64,000 bases of DNA from JAWKRB01 sp041389885 (lineage in GTDB: Bacteria > Myxococcota_A > Polyangia > Polyangiales > Ga0077539), in NCBI GenBank assembly GCA_041389885.1, contig JAWKRB010000016.1:62001-126000 (forward strand), read 5' to 3'. Positions 1-11,581 of this stretch are shown in pieces (position 1 is the first letter of the stretch; each line of letters starts with the position of its first letter). Under the pieces are notes generated by a model. It was not told the origin of the DNA. It saw nothing but the letters and a program-made list of their open reading frames with translations, and searched no databases. The position numbers were made by a program, and so were the translations under genes.

Positions 1-1166
1 GCGGCCCAGCTCATGGGCGGCGAGGCGCCCAGCGCCGAGGTGACGGCCTCGAAGAAGCGCGCGCTGATCGCCGGCGCCCGCTCGAGAGCCTCACGAAAGA
101 AGCGCGCCATCGCGGCGTCCCACCGCAGGCGCGCGAGCTCGGCGTGGAGGGCCTCGACCTGCACCCGCACCCGCGTCTCCGAGTCGAGCCGGGCCACCCG
201 CTGCAGAAAGCTGCGCTCATGCGACAGCCTCCGCCCCAGGGCGTGAAACGCGGCGTCGGTCACCCGGTCGACCCCTCGCCGGTGCGAGGCCCAGGCGCCG
301 CGCGCGCGCGCCACCGACGCGGCCAGGGATCCGGCGCCGATCACCTCCGCGGCGTCCCACGCCGAGGGTGCCGGGTGCCCGACGAGGGTGGCCCCGCCCG
401 CCTCGGGGTCGACCAGCGTGTAGACCCCGCGTCCGTGGGGCGACGACGCGCCGAGGGCGTCGCGCACGCCGCGGAGGGCGTCGCCCAGGCCCACGCGCCC
501 CCACCAGTCGGTGCCCAGCGCCGCCCACGTCGCCGGCGGGACCTCGCGCACGAACGACGCCCCTACCAGCGACCGCGCGCGGTCGGACCAGCGCAGGGAC
601 GTCGGGTCGAGCTCGGCGGCGCGGAGCACGCGCCGGTCGAGCTCACGCCAGAGCTCGTCGGTCGCGGTGAGAAATTCGCGCGCGTCGTCGACGGGCGGCG
701 CGAGCGCGTCGCGCAGCGCGGGGTCGAGCGCCTCGAAGGCGCCCCGCGTCGCGTCGACCACCGCCCGCGCGGGCCGCTGCAGCGTGACCAGGGAGTCGGC
801 GTAGGCCGCGAGGATCGCCTCGCGCCTCGGGAGGTTCCGCTCGGTCTGCACGATCGAGCGAACCGATTGCAGCGCAATGGGTTCTCGCTCCTCTTGGAGA
901 CGAATCGGCGCGGCCTCCCGCGCGAGGTCGTAGCGCGCCCGAGGCGCCCGCAGCCCCGCGCAGACCCACGCCTCGGCGAGGAGCAGGGCCGACGCGGGGT
1001 CGAGGGCGAGCGCCGCGGCCGCGTCGCGCGCGAAGCCGCTCGCGTCGGGTCGGGGCGGCACCGGGCCGGGGTCGAGCTCGAGCAGCTTCGCGCGCCGCGC
1101 CTCGAGGTCCATCGAGAGGTATCGCGCCGCCGCGTCGACCTTCGCCTTCATCGCGCGAGGGGTCAC
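1..1166 (-). CDS. Unknown protein, C-terminus cut off by the window edge
   Basis: A reading frame stays open from a GTG at 1166 to the window start, at least 388 codons with no stop. The GTG has a GGAGG seven bases upstream; an ATG at 1151 in the same frame is an alternative. The visible protein is rich in Ala, Arg, Leu and Asp, looks mostly helical, and has no signal peptide, membrane segment or motif that I recognise. Codon positions show the strong G/C third-base bias of the neighbouring genes, which is why I prefer it to the Arg-rich frames on the other strand. It lies 82 bases after the radical SAM gene on the same strand. The function is unknown. Confidence 0.6.
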   Translation of the reverse strand, partial: MTPRAMKAKVDAAARYLSMDLEARRAKLLELDPGPVPPRPDASGFARDAAAALALDPASALLLAEAWVCAGLRAPRARYDLAREAAPIRLQEEREPIALQSVRSIVQTERNLPRREAILAAYADSLVTLQRPARAVVDATRGAFEALDPALRDALAPPVDDAREFLTATDELWRELDRRVLRAAELDPTSLRWSDRARSLVGASFVREVPPATWAALGTDWWGRVGLGDALRGVRDALGASSPHGRGVYTLVDPEAGGATLVGHPAPSAWDAAEVIGAGSLAASVARARGAWASHRRGVDRVTDAAFHALGRRLSHERSFLQRVARLDSETRVRVQVEALHAELARLRWDAAMARFFREALERAPAISARFFEAVTSALGASPPMSWA

Positions 1167-1248
1167 GCCCTCGCCTCCGTCCGCTGCAGGCTCATACCCG
1201 CGCACCATGAGCACCCCAGCGCCGCGCCGCAACGGGGATCCTCGTCGC

Positions 1249-2742
<1,494 letters not shown>

Positions 2743-2839
2743 GCTGCGCTCTCCCTTGGCAGCCTTGGCGCCCCGGCGCAAGGCCCCGAGGTCGCCGGCC
2801 ACTTGCGTCGGGTCGCGCGACCGGGATACCCAACGACGC

Positions 2840-3376
2840 ATGAGAGCGCTCCTCGGAATGGCCCTGGTCGCGATCGGCTGCGCGGGCGCGGGCCGGTATG
2901 GATACGCGCGGGAGTACGTCGCGCTCGACGCCGAGCGCGCGTGGTCCGAGCGCACCGAGCCGGTGGTCTACGACGACGTGCGGCGAAACCCCGACGCGTA
3001 CCGCGACCGCGTCGTCGACTTCTTCGGGGTGGTCACCGAGGCGCCCAGCGCGCGCTCGAACATGCCGACGAGGGTGGCACTGCAGCTCCGCACGCTGCAG
3101 CCACGAAACCTCTGCGCCGAAGAGGCCTCGAGCTCGTGCAGGGTCACGGTGAACGCCACCAACGGCGGCCCCTTCAGCGCCGTGGTCTCCCTCCGCGACG
3201 AGGACCTCTCCGGCGAGAACCGCGTGCAGGTGAACTCCCTCGTGAGGGTCTACGGCACCGTCGTTCAAGGCGAGTACGACCCCAGCGGGGGGCCGGTGAT
3301 TCAGGCCTCGTACTACCGACACTGGCCCCGCGGCGAGTACGTGACCACCGCGAACGCGGGCGCGATGCGCCGCTGA
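2840..3376 (+). CDS. Lipoprotein, unknown function
   Basis: A 178-residue protein with a short signal peptide and lipobox (VAIGC, Cys about residue 14), so probably anchored in the cell envelope. The mature part contains a stretch (NPDAYRDRVVDFFGVVTE, then RVYGTVVQG) that looks like an OB-fold-type small beta domain, as in bacterial proteins with a DUF4920-like or nucleic-acid-binding-like fold. That is a weak inference. The ATG overlaps the possible upstream ATG of the divergent radical SAM gene, so the two share a promoter region. The next small lipoprotein starts three bases after its stop, suggesting co-transcription. Confidence 0.75.
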   Translation: MRALLGMALVAIGCAGAGRYGYAREYVALDAERAWSERTEPVVYDDVRRNPDAYRDRVVDFFGVVTEAPSARSNMPTRVALQLRTLQPRNLCAEEASSSCRVTVNATNGGPFSAVVSLRDEDLSGENRVQVNSLVRVYGTVVQGEYDPSGGPVIQASYYRHWPRGEYVTTANAGAMRR

Positions 3377-3379
3377 TCG

Positions 3380-3652
3380 ATGCGCGCCCTGTCGCTCTCG
3401 CTCGCCTGCGCGCTCGTCGCCTCCGGCTGCGCGCGCGCCGCGCCCTCGCCCGCGCGCGACGCGGCCGTCGACGCGCCCGCGCCGCGCGCCTCGACGCACG
3501 TGTGCTACGGCGCCGCCGGCTCCGCGGTGGAGGTCGCCCGCGACACGCCCTGCGAGTCGCTCGGCGCCAGCGAGACGCCGCCCGCCACGGTGCCCGCGCC
3601 GCCACCCGCGCGACGCACCCGCGAGCCGCGTGACGCAGAGACACTTTTCTGA
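3380..3652 (+). CDS. Small lipoprotein with Pro/Ala-rich tail
   Basis: A 90-residue protein with a signal peptide (MRALSLSLACALVASGC) ending in a lipobox Cys at residue 17. It is followed by an Ala/Pro/Asp linker of the kind seen on many lipoproteins in this window. Two further Cys residues (CYGAAG and CESLG) could form a disulfide. It starts three bases after the preceding lipoprotein gene and was probably made from the same transcript. No domain is recognised. Confidence 0.6.
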   Translation: MRALSLSLACALVASGCARAAPSPARDAAVDAPAPRASTHVCYGAAGSAVEVARDTPCESLGASETPPATVPAPPPARRTREPRDAETLF

Positions 3653-3675
3653 GCGGCACTTTCGTCGCCTCGCGC

Positions 3676-4368
3676 ATGCGTGCTAGCCAGGGACTCGTGC
3701 GCGAATTCATCCTCTCTCGCCGGGCGTTCCTCGCCCTCGCCGCGGCGGCGAGCGCCGCCGCCACGGGCTGCGGCGGCAACGTCGAGTCCGCGTTCGCGCC
3801 GGGCCTCATCGAGCCGCTCGCGCGGGTCGACATCCCGGTGCGCAACGTGACGCCGGGCAACCCCCACCCCGAGAACCTCAGCGTCGAGAGCGGCAACGGC
3901 GACTACCTCTGGGGCGTGGGTCGCGGGTTCGTGCGCGCGCCCGTCGCGCGGGTCTACGAGGCGCTGCAAGACCCCGACGTCACCACCGACCGCCGCAAGG
4001 TCTCGAGCTACACCGTGACGCCGAACGTCGAGCCCGAGTACCCGAGCTCCTACCGCGTGCACAACGTGGTGAACGACCTGATCACCGTCGAGTTCGACAT
4101 CAGCTGGCGGCTCGGCCCCTACGCGGGCGCCCCCGAGTCGCCGAGCGCCTACGCCGGCGTGTACCAGAAGACCCACGGCACGACCTACATCGAGATGATG
4201 CGAGGCTCGGTGCTCGTGAAGCACGTCGAGCAGGGCGTGACCGAGATCCAGATGGTGCGTCACGTGAAGGCGATGCAGAGCGCGAGCGACCTGGAGCAGT
4301 ACCTCCTCGACGTGTTCGACAACGTCGTGGCGCGCGTGAACGGTCGCCCCCTGCCCCGCTACACCTGA
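3676..4368 (+). CDS. Tat-type lipoprotein, SRPBCC-like
   Basis: A 230-residue protein. Near the N-terminus is a twin-arginine motif (LSRRAFLA), then a short hydrophobic stretch and a Cys (TGC), suggesting export by the Tat route and lipidation. The mature part resembles START/SRPBCC-type ligand-binding folds (VYEALQDPDV, SYRVHNVVNDLITVEFDI, a C-terminal helix LEQYLLDVFDNVV), but this is inference from layout. The start chosen is the ATG at 3676; a start closer to the twin Arg is possible. It sits between small lipoproteins and aat with no obvious link to either. Confidence 0.65.
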   Translation: MRASQGLVREFILSRRAFLALAAAASAAATGCGGNVESAFAPGLIEPLARVDIPVRNVTPGNPHPENLSVESGNGDYLWGVGRGFVRAPVARVYEALQDPDVTTDRRKVSSYTVTPNVEPEYPSSYRVHNVVNDLITVEFDISWRLGPYAGAPESPSAYAGVYQKTHGTTYIEMMRGSVLVKHVEQGVTEIQMVRHVKAMQSASDLEQYLLDVFDNVVARVNGRPLPRYT

Positions 4369-4413
4369 GGGGGTGAAAGCCCCGCGGCGACGTGGCATAG
4401 AACGGTCGCGCTC

Positions 4414-5136
4414 ATGGCGATTCGCTGGCTCACGCACGCGCTGAAGTTCCCTCCCGCGGAGAGCGCCGACGACGAGGGCGTGGTGGCGGTGGGCGGTGAC
4501 TGCTCCGTCGAGCGGCTGCTCCTCGCCTACCGCCAGGGGATCTTTCCCTGGCCCATGGCCCGCGACCTCCCGCTGTTCTGGTTCTCCCCCGATCCGCGAT
4601 ACGTCATCGACCTCCCCCACGCGCACATCCCCCGCTCGCTGCGAAAGCGCGTGCGCCGCAGGGACTTCGAGATCAAGGTCGACACCGACTTCGCCGGCGT
4701 GCTCCGAGGCTGCGCGTCGACCGCGCGGCCCGGGCAGCGCGGCACCTGGATCACCCCCGAGCTCCGGCGGGGATACCTGGAGCTCCACCGCGAAGGCTAC
4801 GCGCACAGCGTCGAGGCGTGGCGCGACGGGGCGCTGGTCGGAGGGCTGTACGGCCTCGCCCTCGGGGGCGGGTACTTCGGGGAGAGCATGTTCGCGCTCG
4901 AGCCCGACGCCTCGAAGGTCGCGTTCGCCACGCTGCTGGGCAACCTGATCCACTGGAACTTCAACTTCGTCGACTGCCAGACCCGGACCGAACACCTGGA
5001 GCGCTTCAACGCCGTGCCCTGGCCGCGTCGGCGCTTTCTCGACGCGCTGGAGTCGACCCTCGAGCGGGAGACCCGCCGGGGGGTCTGGGCCTTCGACCTC
5101 GATCCCGTCGAGGCGATCGCGCGCGTCTCCGAATGA
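4414..5136 (+). CDS. aat: Leucyl/phenylalanyl-tRNA--protein transferase
   Basis: Transfers Leu or Phe from tRNA to the N-terminal Arg or Lys of proteins, marking them for ClpS/ClpAP degradation by the N-end rule; cytoplasmic. The family signatures are all present: YRQGIFPWP near residue 40, FWFSPDPR, the RGTWIT segment, then EGYAHSVEAW and GGGYFGESMF. The 240-residue length is normal for the family. It lies 36 bases before asnS on the same strand and may be co-transcribed with it. Together with ssrA/sspB at 14.6-15.8 kb it gives the window two routes feeding Clp proteases. Confidence 0.96.
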   Translation: MAIRWLTHALKFPPAESADDEGVVAVGGDCSVERLLLAYRQGIFPWPMARDLPLFWFSPDPRYVIDLPHAHIPRSLRKRVRRRDFEIKVDTDFAGVLRGCASTARPGQRGTWITPELRRGYLELHREGYAHSVEAWRDGALVGGLYGLALGGGYFGESMFALEPDASKVAFATLLGNLIHWNFNFVDCQTRTEHLERFNAVPWPRRRFLDALESTLERETRRGVWAFDLDPVEAIARVSE

Positions 5137-5171
5137 CCGCGGCGCCGCGGTGGTGCTAAATCCGCGGCGCC

Positions 5172-6572
<1,401 letters not shown>

Positions 6573-6575
6573 GCC

Positions 6576-7721
6576 CTACGCGCTGCGGAGCACCACGCGG
6601 GTGATCTCCCCGCGGGTGCCGAGGCGCATCGGCGGACCCCAGTAGCCGGTCCCCTCGCTCACGTAGACCTGGGTCTCGCCCGCGCGGTGCAAGCCCCTGA
6701 TCCAGGGCTGATCGAGCCTCACGAGGACCGAGAAGGGCCAGATCTGCCCCCCGTGGGTGTGCCCCGAGAGCACGAGCCCGACGCCCTCCTTCGCGGCTTC
6801 GCGCGCCTGCTTGGGCTGGTGCGCGAGGAGCACGAGCTCCCTCGCGCGGTCCCACCCCCGGAGCGCGCGCGCGAGGTCGGGTGCGCGGGCGGAGCTGAAG
6901 CGACCCGCGGAGCGGTCTTCGACGCCCGCGAGCTCGAAGGAGTCGTCGCCGTCGCCGATGGTCACGCGCTCGTTGTGCAGCACGCGAATCCCGAGGGTCG
7001 GGAGAAAGGCCACCCACGGCTCGACGCCCGAGATGAATTCGTGGTTGCCCGTCACGAAGAACACCCCGTGGCGCGCGCGGAGCCCCCGCAGCGGCTCGAG
7101 GAGCGGACCCAGCGTGGCCACGTCGCCGTCGACGAGGTCGCCGGTGATGGCGACGAGGTCGGGCGAGAGCGCGTTGACCCTCGCGACGAGTGCTTCGATG
7201 AAGGCCTTGCCGATGGTGGGCCCCACGTGCACGTCGGTGAGCTGCACGATGGTGAACCCGTCGCGGCTGCGCGGGAGTCGCCGCAGGGTCACGGGCACGG
7301 TGCGCAGCGTCCACTCGGCGAGGGCGATGGTGACGGCGGCGCCAGAGAGCCCGGCGCCGAGGGAGCCGGCGACTCCGGCGACCAGGCGAGCGACGAAGGT
7401 CCTGCGGTCTTCGCGCGCGGCCGGGGAGATCGCGCGGACGAGGTCGGTGACCGCGAGGGAGACGAACAGCAGAAAGGCCGCGCCCATCCAGAGGTACACC
7501 ACCCACGCGAGGGGGATCCCGAGGGTCCGCGGCAGTCGGCGCTGGGAGAGCATCCTGAGGGGGAGCAGCACCGCCAGCGCCTGGAGAGTTCGCGTGCCGA
7601 GGGCGGTCCATCGGGCGGGCCAGCGAGGGTCACGCACGAGGCGCGTCCAGAGATAGCGGTGCACGCCGACCACGATCGACGACACGACGCAGAAGAAGAG
7701 CAGAAAGAACAGCGCGCGCAT
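6576..7721 (-). CDS. Membrane-anchored metallophosphoesterase
   Basis: A 381-residue protein with about four N-terminal membrane segments (roughly residues 1-20, 40-57, 68-95 and 112-135) and a C-terminal calcineurin-like phosphoesterase domain. The dimetal motifs are complete: DVHVG, GDLVDGD, GNHE, then LAHQP and GHTHGGQ. This layout matches the YkuE/YaeI-like group, some of which act on lipid-linked substrates such as UDP-diacylglucosamine; the substrate here is not shown. I prefer the ATG at 7721, directly before the first membrane helix, to the TTG at 7760. It follows the outer-membrane protein gene at 7777-9084 and may share its transcript. Confidence 0.88.
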   Translation of the reverse strand: MRALFFLLFFCVVSSIVVGVHRYLWTRLVRDPRWPARWTALGTRTLQALAVLLPLRMLSQRRLPRTLGIPLAWVVYLWMGAAFLLFVSLAVTDLVRAISPAAREDRRTFVARLVAGVAGSLGAGLSGAAVTIALAEWTLRTVPVTLRRLPRSRDGFTIVQLTDVHVGPTIGKAFIEALVARVNALSPDLVAITGDLVDGDVATLGPLLEPLRGLRARHGVFFVTGNHEFISGVEPWVAFLPTLGIRVLHNERVTIGDGDDSFELAGVEDRSAGRFSSARAPDLARALRGWDRARELVLLAHQPKQAREAAKEGVGLVLSGHTHGGQIWPFSVLVRLDQPWIRGLHRAGETQVYVSEGTGYWGPPMRLGTRGEITRVVLRSA

Positions 7722-7776
7722 GCGAGGGAGTGGCTTGCGGCCCCGCGGAGGTTTTCGCAAGGGGCAGCGGTCGTGA

Positions 7777-9084
7777 TCAGAACCTGAACGACGAGCCCAG
7801 GTAGATCGCGAGCTCGTGCACGTCGAGCGACGCGACCGCGTCGGTCGAGTCGACCGAACCGGCCACGGTCTGAATCGCCGCCGTCGTGCCCGCGCCGTAC
7901 GCGTAGCGCGCGCTGAGCGAGGTGGAGAAGGTCAGCCGGTCGCGCCGCGCGTCGCGGAGGAGGTGCAGCGTGCCCCACTCGACGCCGACGGTGCCGCCAT
8001 AGAAGTCGGTCGGGTGCCGCGCAGGATCACGCGACGGCGCGCGGTCGGTGAAGACGCCGGCGCCGAATTGCAGCCGGTCGTTGAGCTTCACGATCCCGCC
8101 GAGGCGGAGGTTCCAATGGAGCGACCAGGCGCGGTCGTCGGGGTCGCTGGGGGTGAGCGGCGTGGCGAGGTCGCCGTCGAGCGAGACGGTGAAGCGCGGT
8201 CGCACGAGCGCGACGCCGACGCGCACGCGCAGGGGGGTGCGCTGGGTGAACTCGAAGCTGCTGGTGTCGTTCACGACGCTCGACGCCTCGCTCTGCAGGG
8301 CGCCCATCGCGTCACGCAGCGCAGCAGACGCGGAAACGTCCGAGGTCTCGGAGGCGTACACGTTCGCGCCAGGTGGCCGCACCGTGACGCCGACGCGCAG
8401 CGCGTCGATCGGCCTCCACTGGAGACCCAGCGCGAGCTCGAGGCCCGCGCGCTTGTACGAGTAGAGCGCGGCCGCGTTGGCGAACTGATCCGGCGCGGGT
8501 CCAGCGCCCTGCGTCACCTGCCCCACGAACGCCCCTGAGTCGCTCTCGTAGGCGAAGAAGAGCGCGGCGCCGACGCGGAGTTGTGGCGTCGGGCTCCACC
8601 CGAGGCCCACGCCCGCCTGGATCTCGCTCTCGAGGTCTGACGAGGTCAGCAGCCACCGCACCTCGCCCGGGACCTGCGCGGTGGCCCGGAGGGTCTGGTC
8701 GGACGACCGCGGGGTGAAGATCCCAACGCCCAGGGTGAGCGTGTCGCTGACGCGTCGAGCGTAGGTCAGGGACGCCGAGACCGACATGAGCTCTGTGACG
8801 TCGCCGGCCACGCTCGGCTGACCGGGAATGCGAATGAGGTCAGGCGCGCTGGAGCGTCGAAAGACGTAGGCCGTGCCCGAGACGTCGAGCTGCTGGGTGT
8901 CGGCCCCGACGAGCCCCGCGGGGTTGTACCAGAGGGCGCAGCCGTCCTCGGTGATGGCGGTGACCGCGCCGGCGGCCATCCCGGCGACGGAGCCGAAGAG
9001 CACGCCCTCCTCGTTGCCCGCGCGGGCCGACGACCCGAGGGTCGTCAGGGCAAGCGTGAGCGAGAGCGACATGGTTCGCTTCAT
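7777..9084 (-). CDS. Outer-membrane beta-barrel, OmpP1/FadL-like
   Basis: A 435-residue protein with a cleavable signal peptide (MKRTMSLSLTLALTTLGSSARA). The N-terminal pattern of FadL-type transporters is present: GSVAGMAAGAVTAITEDG, then LWYNPAGL, the conserved NPAG hatch motif. Alternating amphipathic strands follow, ending in the C-terminal aromatic SSFRF expected for BAM-assembled barrels. FadL relatives carry hydrophobic compounds across the outer membrane; the cargo here is unknown. It probably heads a transcript that continues into the metallophosphoesterase gene. Confidence 0.85.
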   Translation of the reverse strand: MKRTMSLSLTLALTTLGSSARAGNEEGVLFGSVAGMAAGAVTAITEDGCALWYNPAGLVGADTQQLDVSGTAYVFRRSSAPDLIRIPGQPSVAGDVTELMSVSASLTYARRVSDTLTLGVGIFTPRSSDQTLRATAQVPGEVRWLLTSSDLESEIQAGVGLGWSPTPQLRVGAALFFAYESDSGAFVGQVTQGAGPAPDQFANAAALYSYKRAGLELALGLQWRPIDALRVGVTVRPPGANVYASETSDVSASAALRDAMGALQSEASSVVNDTSSFEFTQRTPLRVRVGVALVRPRFTVSLDGDLATPLTPSDPDDRAWSLHWNLRLGGIVKLNDRLQFGAGVFTDRAPSRDPARHPTDFYGGTVGVEWGTLHLLRDARRDRLTFSTSLSARYAYGAGTTAAIQTVAGSVDSTDAVASLDVHELAIYLGSSFRF

Positions 9085-9186
9085 TCCGCCATCCCATCAC
9101 AGCGGGGCCGCATGGTCGCGTGCGTACGTTCACCCCAGGTGTGTGCGGCGCGCCAGCCCTCCCCGGTGACGCACGGCAAGATTCTA

Positions 9187-9275
<89 letters not shown>

Positions 9276-9320
9276 CGGAGCGCATGGGGTATTCGCGCAG
9301 CGTCCGGCGGTCACGATCAG

Positions 9321-9407
9321 CGGAGAGCAAGGGATTCGAACCCTTGGTACCGTCACCGGTACACTTGATTTCGAGTCAAGCGCCTTCGACCACTCGGCCA
9401 GCTCTCC
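9321..9407 (-). tRNA. tRNA-Ser (anticodon CGA)
   Basis: An 87-base class II tRNA. The acceptor stem pairs GGAGAGC with GCTCTCC, the discriminator is G, and the variable arm is long (GTACCGGTGACGGTAC). The anticodon loop CTCGAAA gives CGA, reading UCG, a major serine codon in this GC-rich DNA. It lies 45 bases from the other tRNA-Ser and CCA is not encoded. Confidence 0.97.
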
Positions 9408-9440
9408 GCCGCGCAAGCTACAGAGCCCCCCGCCACCCTG

Positions 9441-9917
9441 TCAACCACGACGTGCACGAAGCGCACGAAAGAACGCGCGGAGCACCTCGGCGCACTCCTC
9501 GGCCCTCACGCCGGCCGTGACCTCGAAGCGGTGGTTGAGCCTCGCGTCCTCCCCCAGGCGGTACAGCGAGCGCAGCGCCCCCGCGCGCGGGTCGTCGCAG
9601 CCGTAGACCACCCGCGAGATCCTGGCGTTCACGAAGGCGCCCGCGCACATCGCGCAGGGCTCGAGGGTCACGTACGCGGTCACGCCGTCGAGGCGCCAGC
9701 TGCCGCGCGCGCTCGCGGCGCGGCGCATCGCCTCGACCTCGGCGTGCGCGATCGGGTCGTGGAGCAGCTCGCGGAGGTTGTGCCCCACGCTCAGGAGCTC
9801 CCCTGTGGACTGCTCCACCAGCGCGCAGCCCACCGGCACCTCACCGCGCCACGCCGCGACCCGGGCCTCGGTCAGCGCCCGATCCATCCACCGCTCGTCC
9901 TCGCCGTCTGCGCGCAT
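9441..9917 (-). CDS. tadA: tRNA-specific adenosine deaminase TadA
   Basis: Deaminates A34 to inosine in the wobble position of tRNA-Arg(ACG). The 158-residue protein has the cytidine/deoxycytidylate deaminase zinc site. HAEVE supplies the His ligand and the catalytic Glu, and PCAMC the two Cys ligands. Other TadA signatures are VPVGCALV, the Asn of HNLRE and the YGCDDPRAGA stretch. Length is normal. It lies 33 bases upstream of the two tRNA-Ser genes on the same strand. Confidence 0.95.
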   Translation of the reverse strand: MRADGEDERWMDRALTEARVAAWRGEVPVGCALVEQSTGELLSVGHNLRELLHDPIAHAEVEAMRRAASARGSWRLDGVTAYVTLEPCAMCAGAFVNARISRVVYGCDDPRAGALRSLYRLGEDARLNHRFEVTAGVRAEECAEVLRAFFRALRARRG

Positions 9918-10051
9918 CGTCGGAGCGGAGGTTACTCCCCGCGGCGCCGCGGCCGGAGCGTTGAATCATCGCGGGCTCGGCTGCGTGTCACGCTCGTCGC
10001 GACGGCGCGCCGCGGCGAAGGTAGAGTGGGCGCAGAAGGGTCACGGTTCGC

Positions 10052-10333
10052 ATGCGAAGCACGATCACACTCCTGGCGTCGATCCTGGTGATGAGCTCCA
10101 TCGCGCTCGCGCAGCCGCGCCGTCGCGCTCCCGCGGCGCCGACCCGAGACGCGGCGGTCGCGGTCGACGCCTCGACGAGCCCTGACGCCGACGCGGGCGC
10201 GTCGCGCCCCGCGGAGCCCGCCGCGCCGACCTGCTGCTGCCGGGCCTGGTCCCACGGCTGGCAGTACGCGTGGCGCACCGAGTCGGACTGCGGCGCGCAG
10301 AACGGCACCTGCGTGTCGCCCGACCACTGCTGA
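10052..10333 (+). CDS. Small secreted Cys-rich protein
   Basis: A 93-residue protein with a signal peptide (about residues 1-20, ending SIALAQ). An Ala/Asp/Pro linker follows (residues ~24-56), then a compact C-terminal part with six Cys (TCCCRAW, ESDCGAQNGTCVSPDHC). The even Cys number suggests disulfides in the periplasm or outside the cell. It ends nine bases before the GTG of the MBL hydrolase gene. No family is recognised. Confidence 0.6.
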   Translation: MRSTITLLASILVMSSIALAQPRRRAPAAPTRDAAVAVDASTSPDADAGASRPAEPAAPTCCCRAWSHGWQYAWRTESDCGAQNGTCVSPDHC

Positions 10334-10342
10334 GCCCCGGCG

Positions 10343-11134
10343 GTGACGTCCCCCCTCCCGCTGAGCGTCACGGTGCTCGCGAGCGGTTCTGGCGGCAACG
10401 CGACGCTGATCGAAGCGGGCGACGCGCGGGTGCTGGTCGACGCGGGGATCCCGGTGTCGGAGCTTCGACGCCGGATGGCCGCCAGCGGCTGCGACGACCG
10501 GGTGAGTCACGTCGTGCTCACCCACGCCCACGCGGATCACCACGGCTACGTCGAAGAGTGCGCGACGCACTTTCGCGCGCCGGTGTACCTCACCGAGTCG
10601 GTGCGACGCTGTGTGCGCACGGAGCGCCTCGAGGCCTCGCGGGTCTTCTCCGCGAGGGAGCCCTTCGCGCTCGGAGACATCGCGGTGCGCGCGTGCGTCG
10701 TCCCGCACGACGCGCCGCAGGTCGCGCTGCGGTTCGAGCACCGCGGCGACAGCGCGGTGATCGCGACGGACCTGGGCGAGGTCCCCGACGCGCTCGTGTC
10801 GCTGCTCGCCGGCGCGAAGATCGCGATGATCGAGTCGAACCACGACCCCGAGATGCTCGCCTCGGGGCCTTACTCGCGCGGGCTCAAGCGCCGCGTCGGA
10901 GGTCCCCGTGGCCACCTCTCCAACGTGCAGACCCACGCGCTGCTGCGCCGCCTCGACCGCGACGTCGAGCACGTCGTGCTGATGCACCTCTCCCGCACCA
11001 ACAACCGCCCCGAGCTGGCCCGACGCCTCGCCGAGGACGCCCTGCGCGGGCACGGCGCCGCGCTCTCGGTCGCGTCGCAGCGCGAGCCGCTGACGGTGCG
11101 CTGCCGCCCCCCTCGGCAGCCCTCGCTATTTTGA
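10343..11134 (+). CDS. MBL-fold metallo-hydrolase, YycJ-like
   Basis: A 263-residue cytoplasmic metallo-beta-lactamase-fold hydrolase. Signatures: the N-terminal ASGSGGNATLIEAGD typical of the YycJ/WalJ group, the metal site THAHADHHG (HxHxDH), a later VVPHDAPQ His, IATDLGEV, and the SNHDPEML segment. Members are thought to be nucleases or phosphodiesterases in DNA-repair-related roles; substrate not shown. The start is a GTG at 10343, chosen because the conserved fold begins seven residues later. The gene overlaps the convergent stop of the small membrane protein by nine bases. Confidence 0.88.
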   Translation: MTSPLPLSVTVLASGSGGNATLIEAGDARVLVDAGIPVSELRRRMAASGCDDRVSHVVLTHAHADHHGYVEECATHFRAPVYLTESVRRCVRTERLEASRVFSAREPFALGDIAVRACVVPHDAPQVALRFEHRGDSAVIATDLGEVPDALVSLLAGAKIAMIESNHDPEMLASGPYSRGLKRRVGGPRGHLSNVQTHALLRRLDRDVEHVVLMHLSRTNNRPELARRLAEDALRGHGAALSVASQREPLTVRCRPPRQPSLF

Positions 11135-11581
11135 CGGCTCGACCGAGCGGCGCGTCGACGCGCTGCGGGCGGCGTCCTCCGCGGCGGTGACCCTCAGGGC
11201 CCAGGTCACGCCAAAGGAGAGCAGCGCGTCGCCCACGGGGGTGAGCGCGTTCAGCAGGCGCCATGAGGTGGTCCCCGAGGGCGCGAGGGTGTGCAGCCAC
11301 GGGAAGAGCACGCCGACGAGCGCGGCGGGAAAGGCCGCCAGGTACACCGCGCGCCGCCACGAGGGCGCCGTGGTGAGAAACGACGCGACGGTGAGTCCCG
11401 CGATGGTCGAGAGCTGCGAGGAGAACAGGTCCTCCGCGGGGTTGACGGACTCGTACCGGGGGCCGAGCCACGCGTGGAGGAGCAGCACGAGCAACGCAGA
11501 CAGCGCGCCCGCGACCGAGATCAGCCGCGTGGGCGCGTCATGGCCGCGTACGCCGGTGGAGGGGTCCTCGCGGGAGGTCAC
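11126..11581 (-). CDS. Small four-helix membrane protein
   Basis: A 151-residue protein with about four hydrophobic helices (LISVAGALSALLVLLLHAWL, LSTIAGLTVASFLT, AVYLAAFPAALVGVLFPWL, ALLSFGVTWALRV). The start is a GTG at 11581 that overlaps the TGA of the upstream M20 peptidase gene (GTGA). This arrangement recurs many times in the window and suggests translational coupling. No domain is recognised and the function is unknown. Confidence 0.65.
   Translation of the reverse strand: MTSREDPSTGVRGHDAPTRLISVAGALSALLVLLLHAWLGPRYESVNPAEDLFSSQLSTIAGLTVASFLTTAPSWRRAVYLAAFPAALVGVLFPWLHTLAPSGTTSWRLLNALTPVGDALLSFGVTWALRVTAAEDAARSASTRRSVEPSK

Noticed and set aside
4369..4385. Small GGGG/CCCC hairpin after the SRPBCC-like gene
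   Set aside because: The stem is only 4-5 bp with no T-run; in DNA this GC-rich it is expected by chance.
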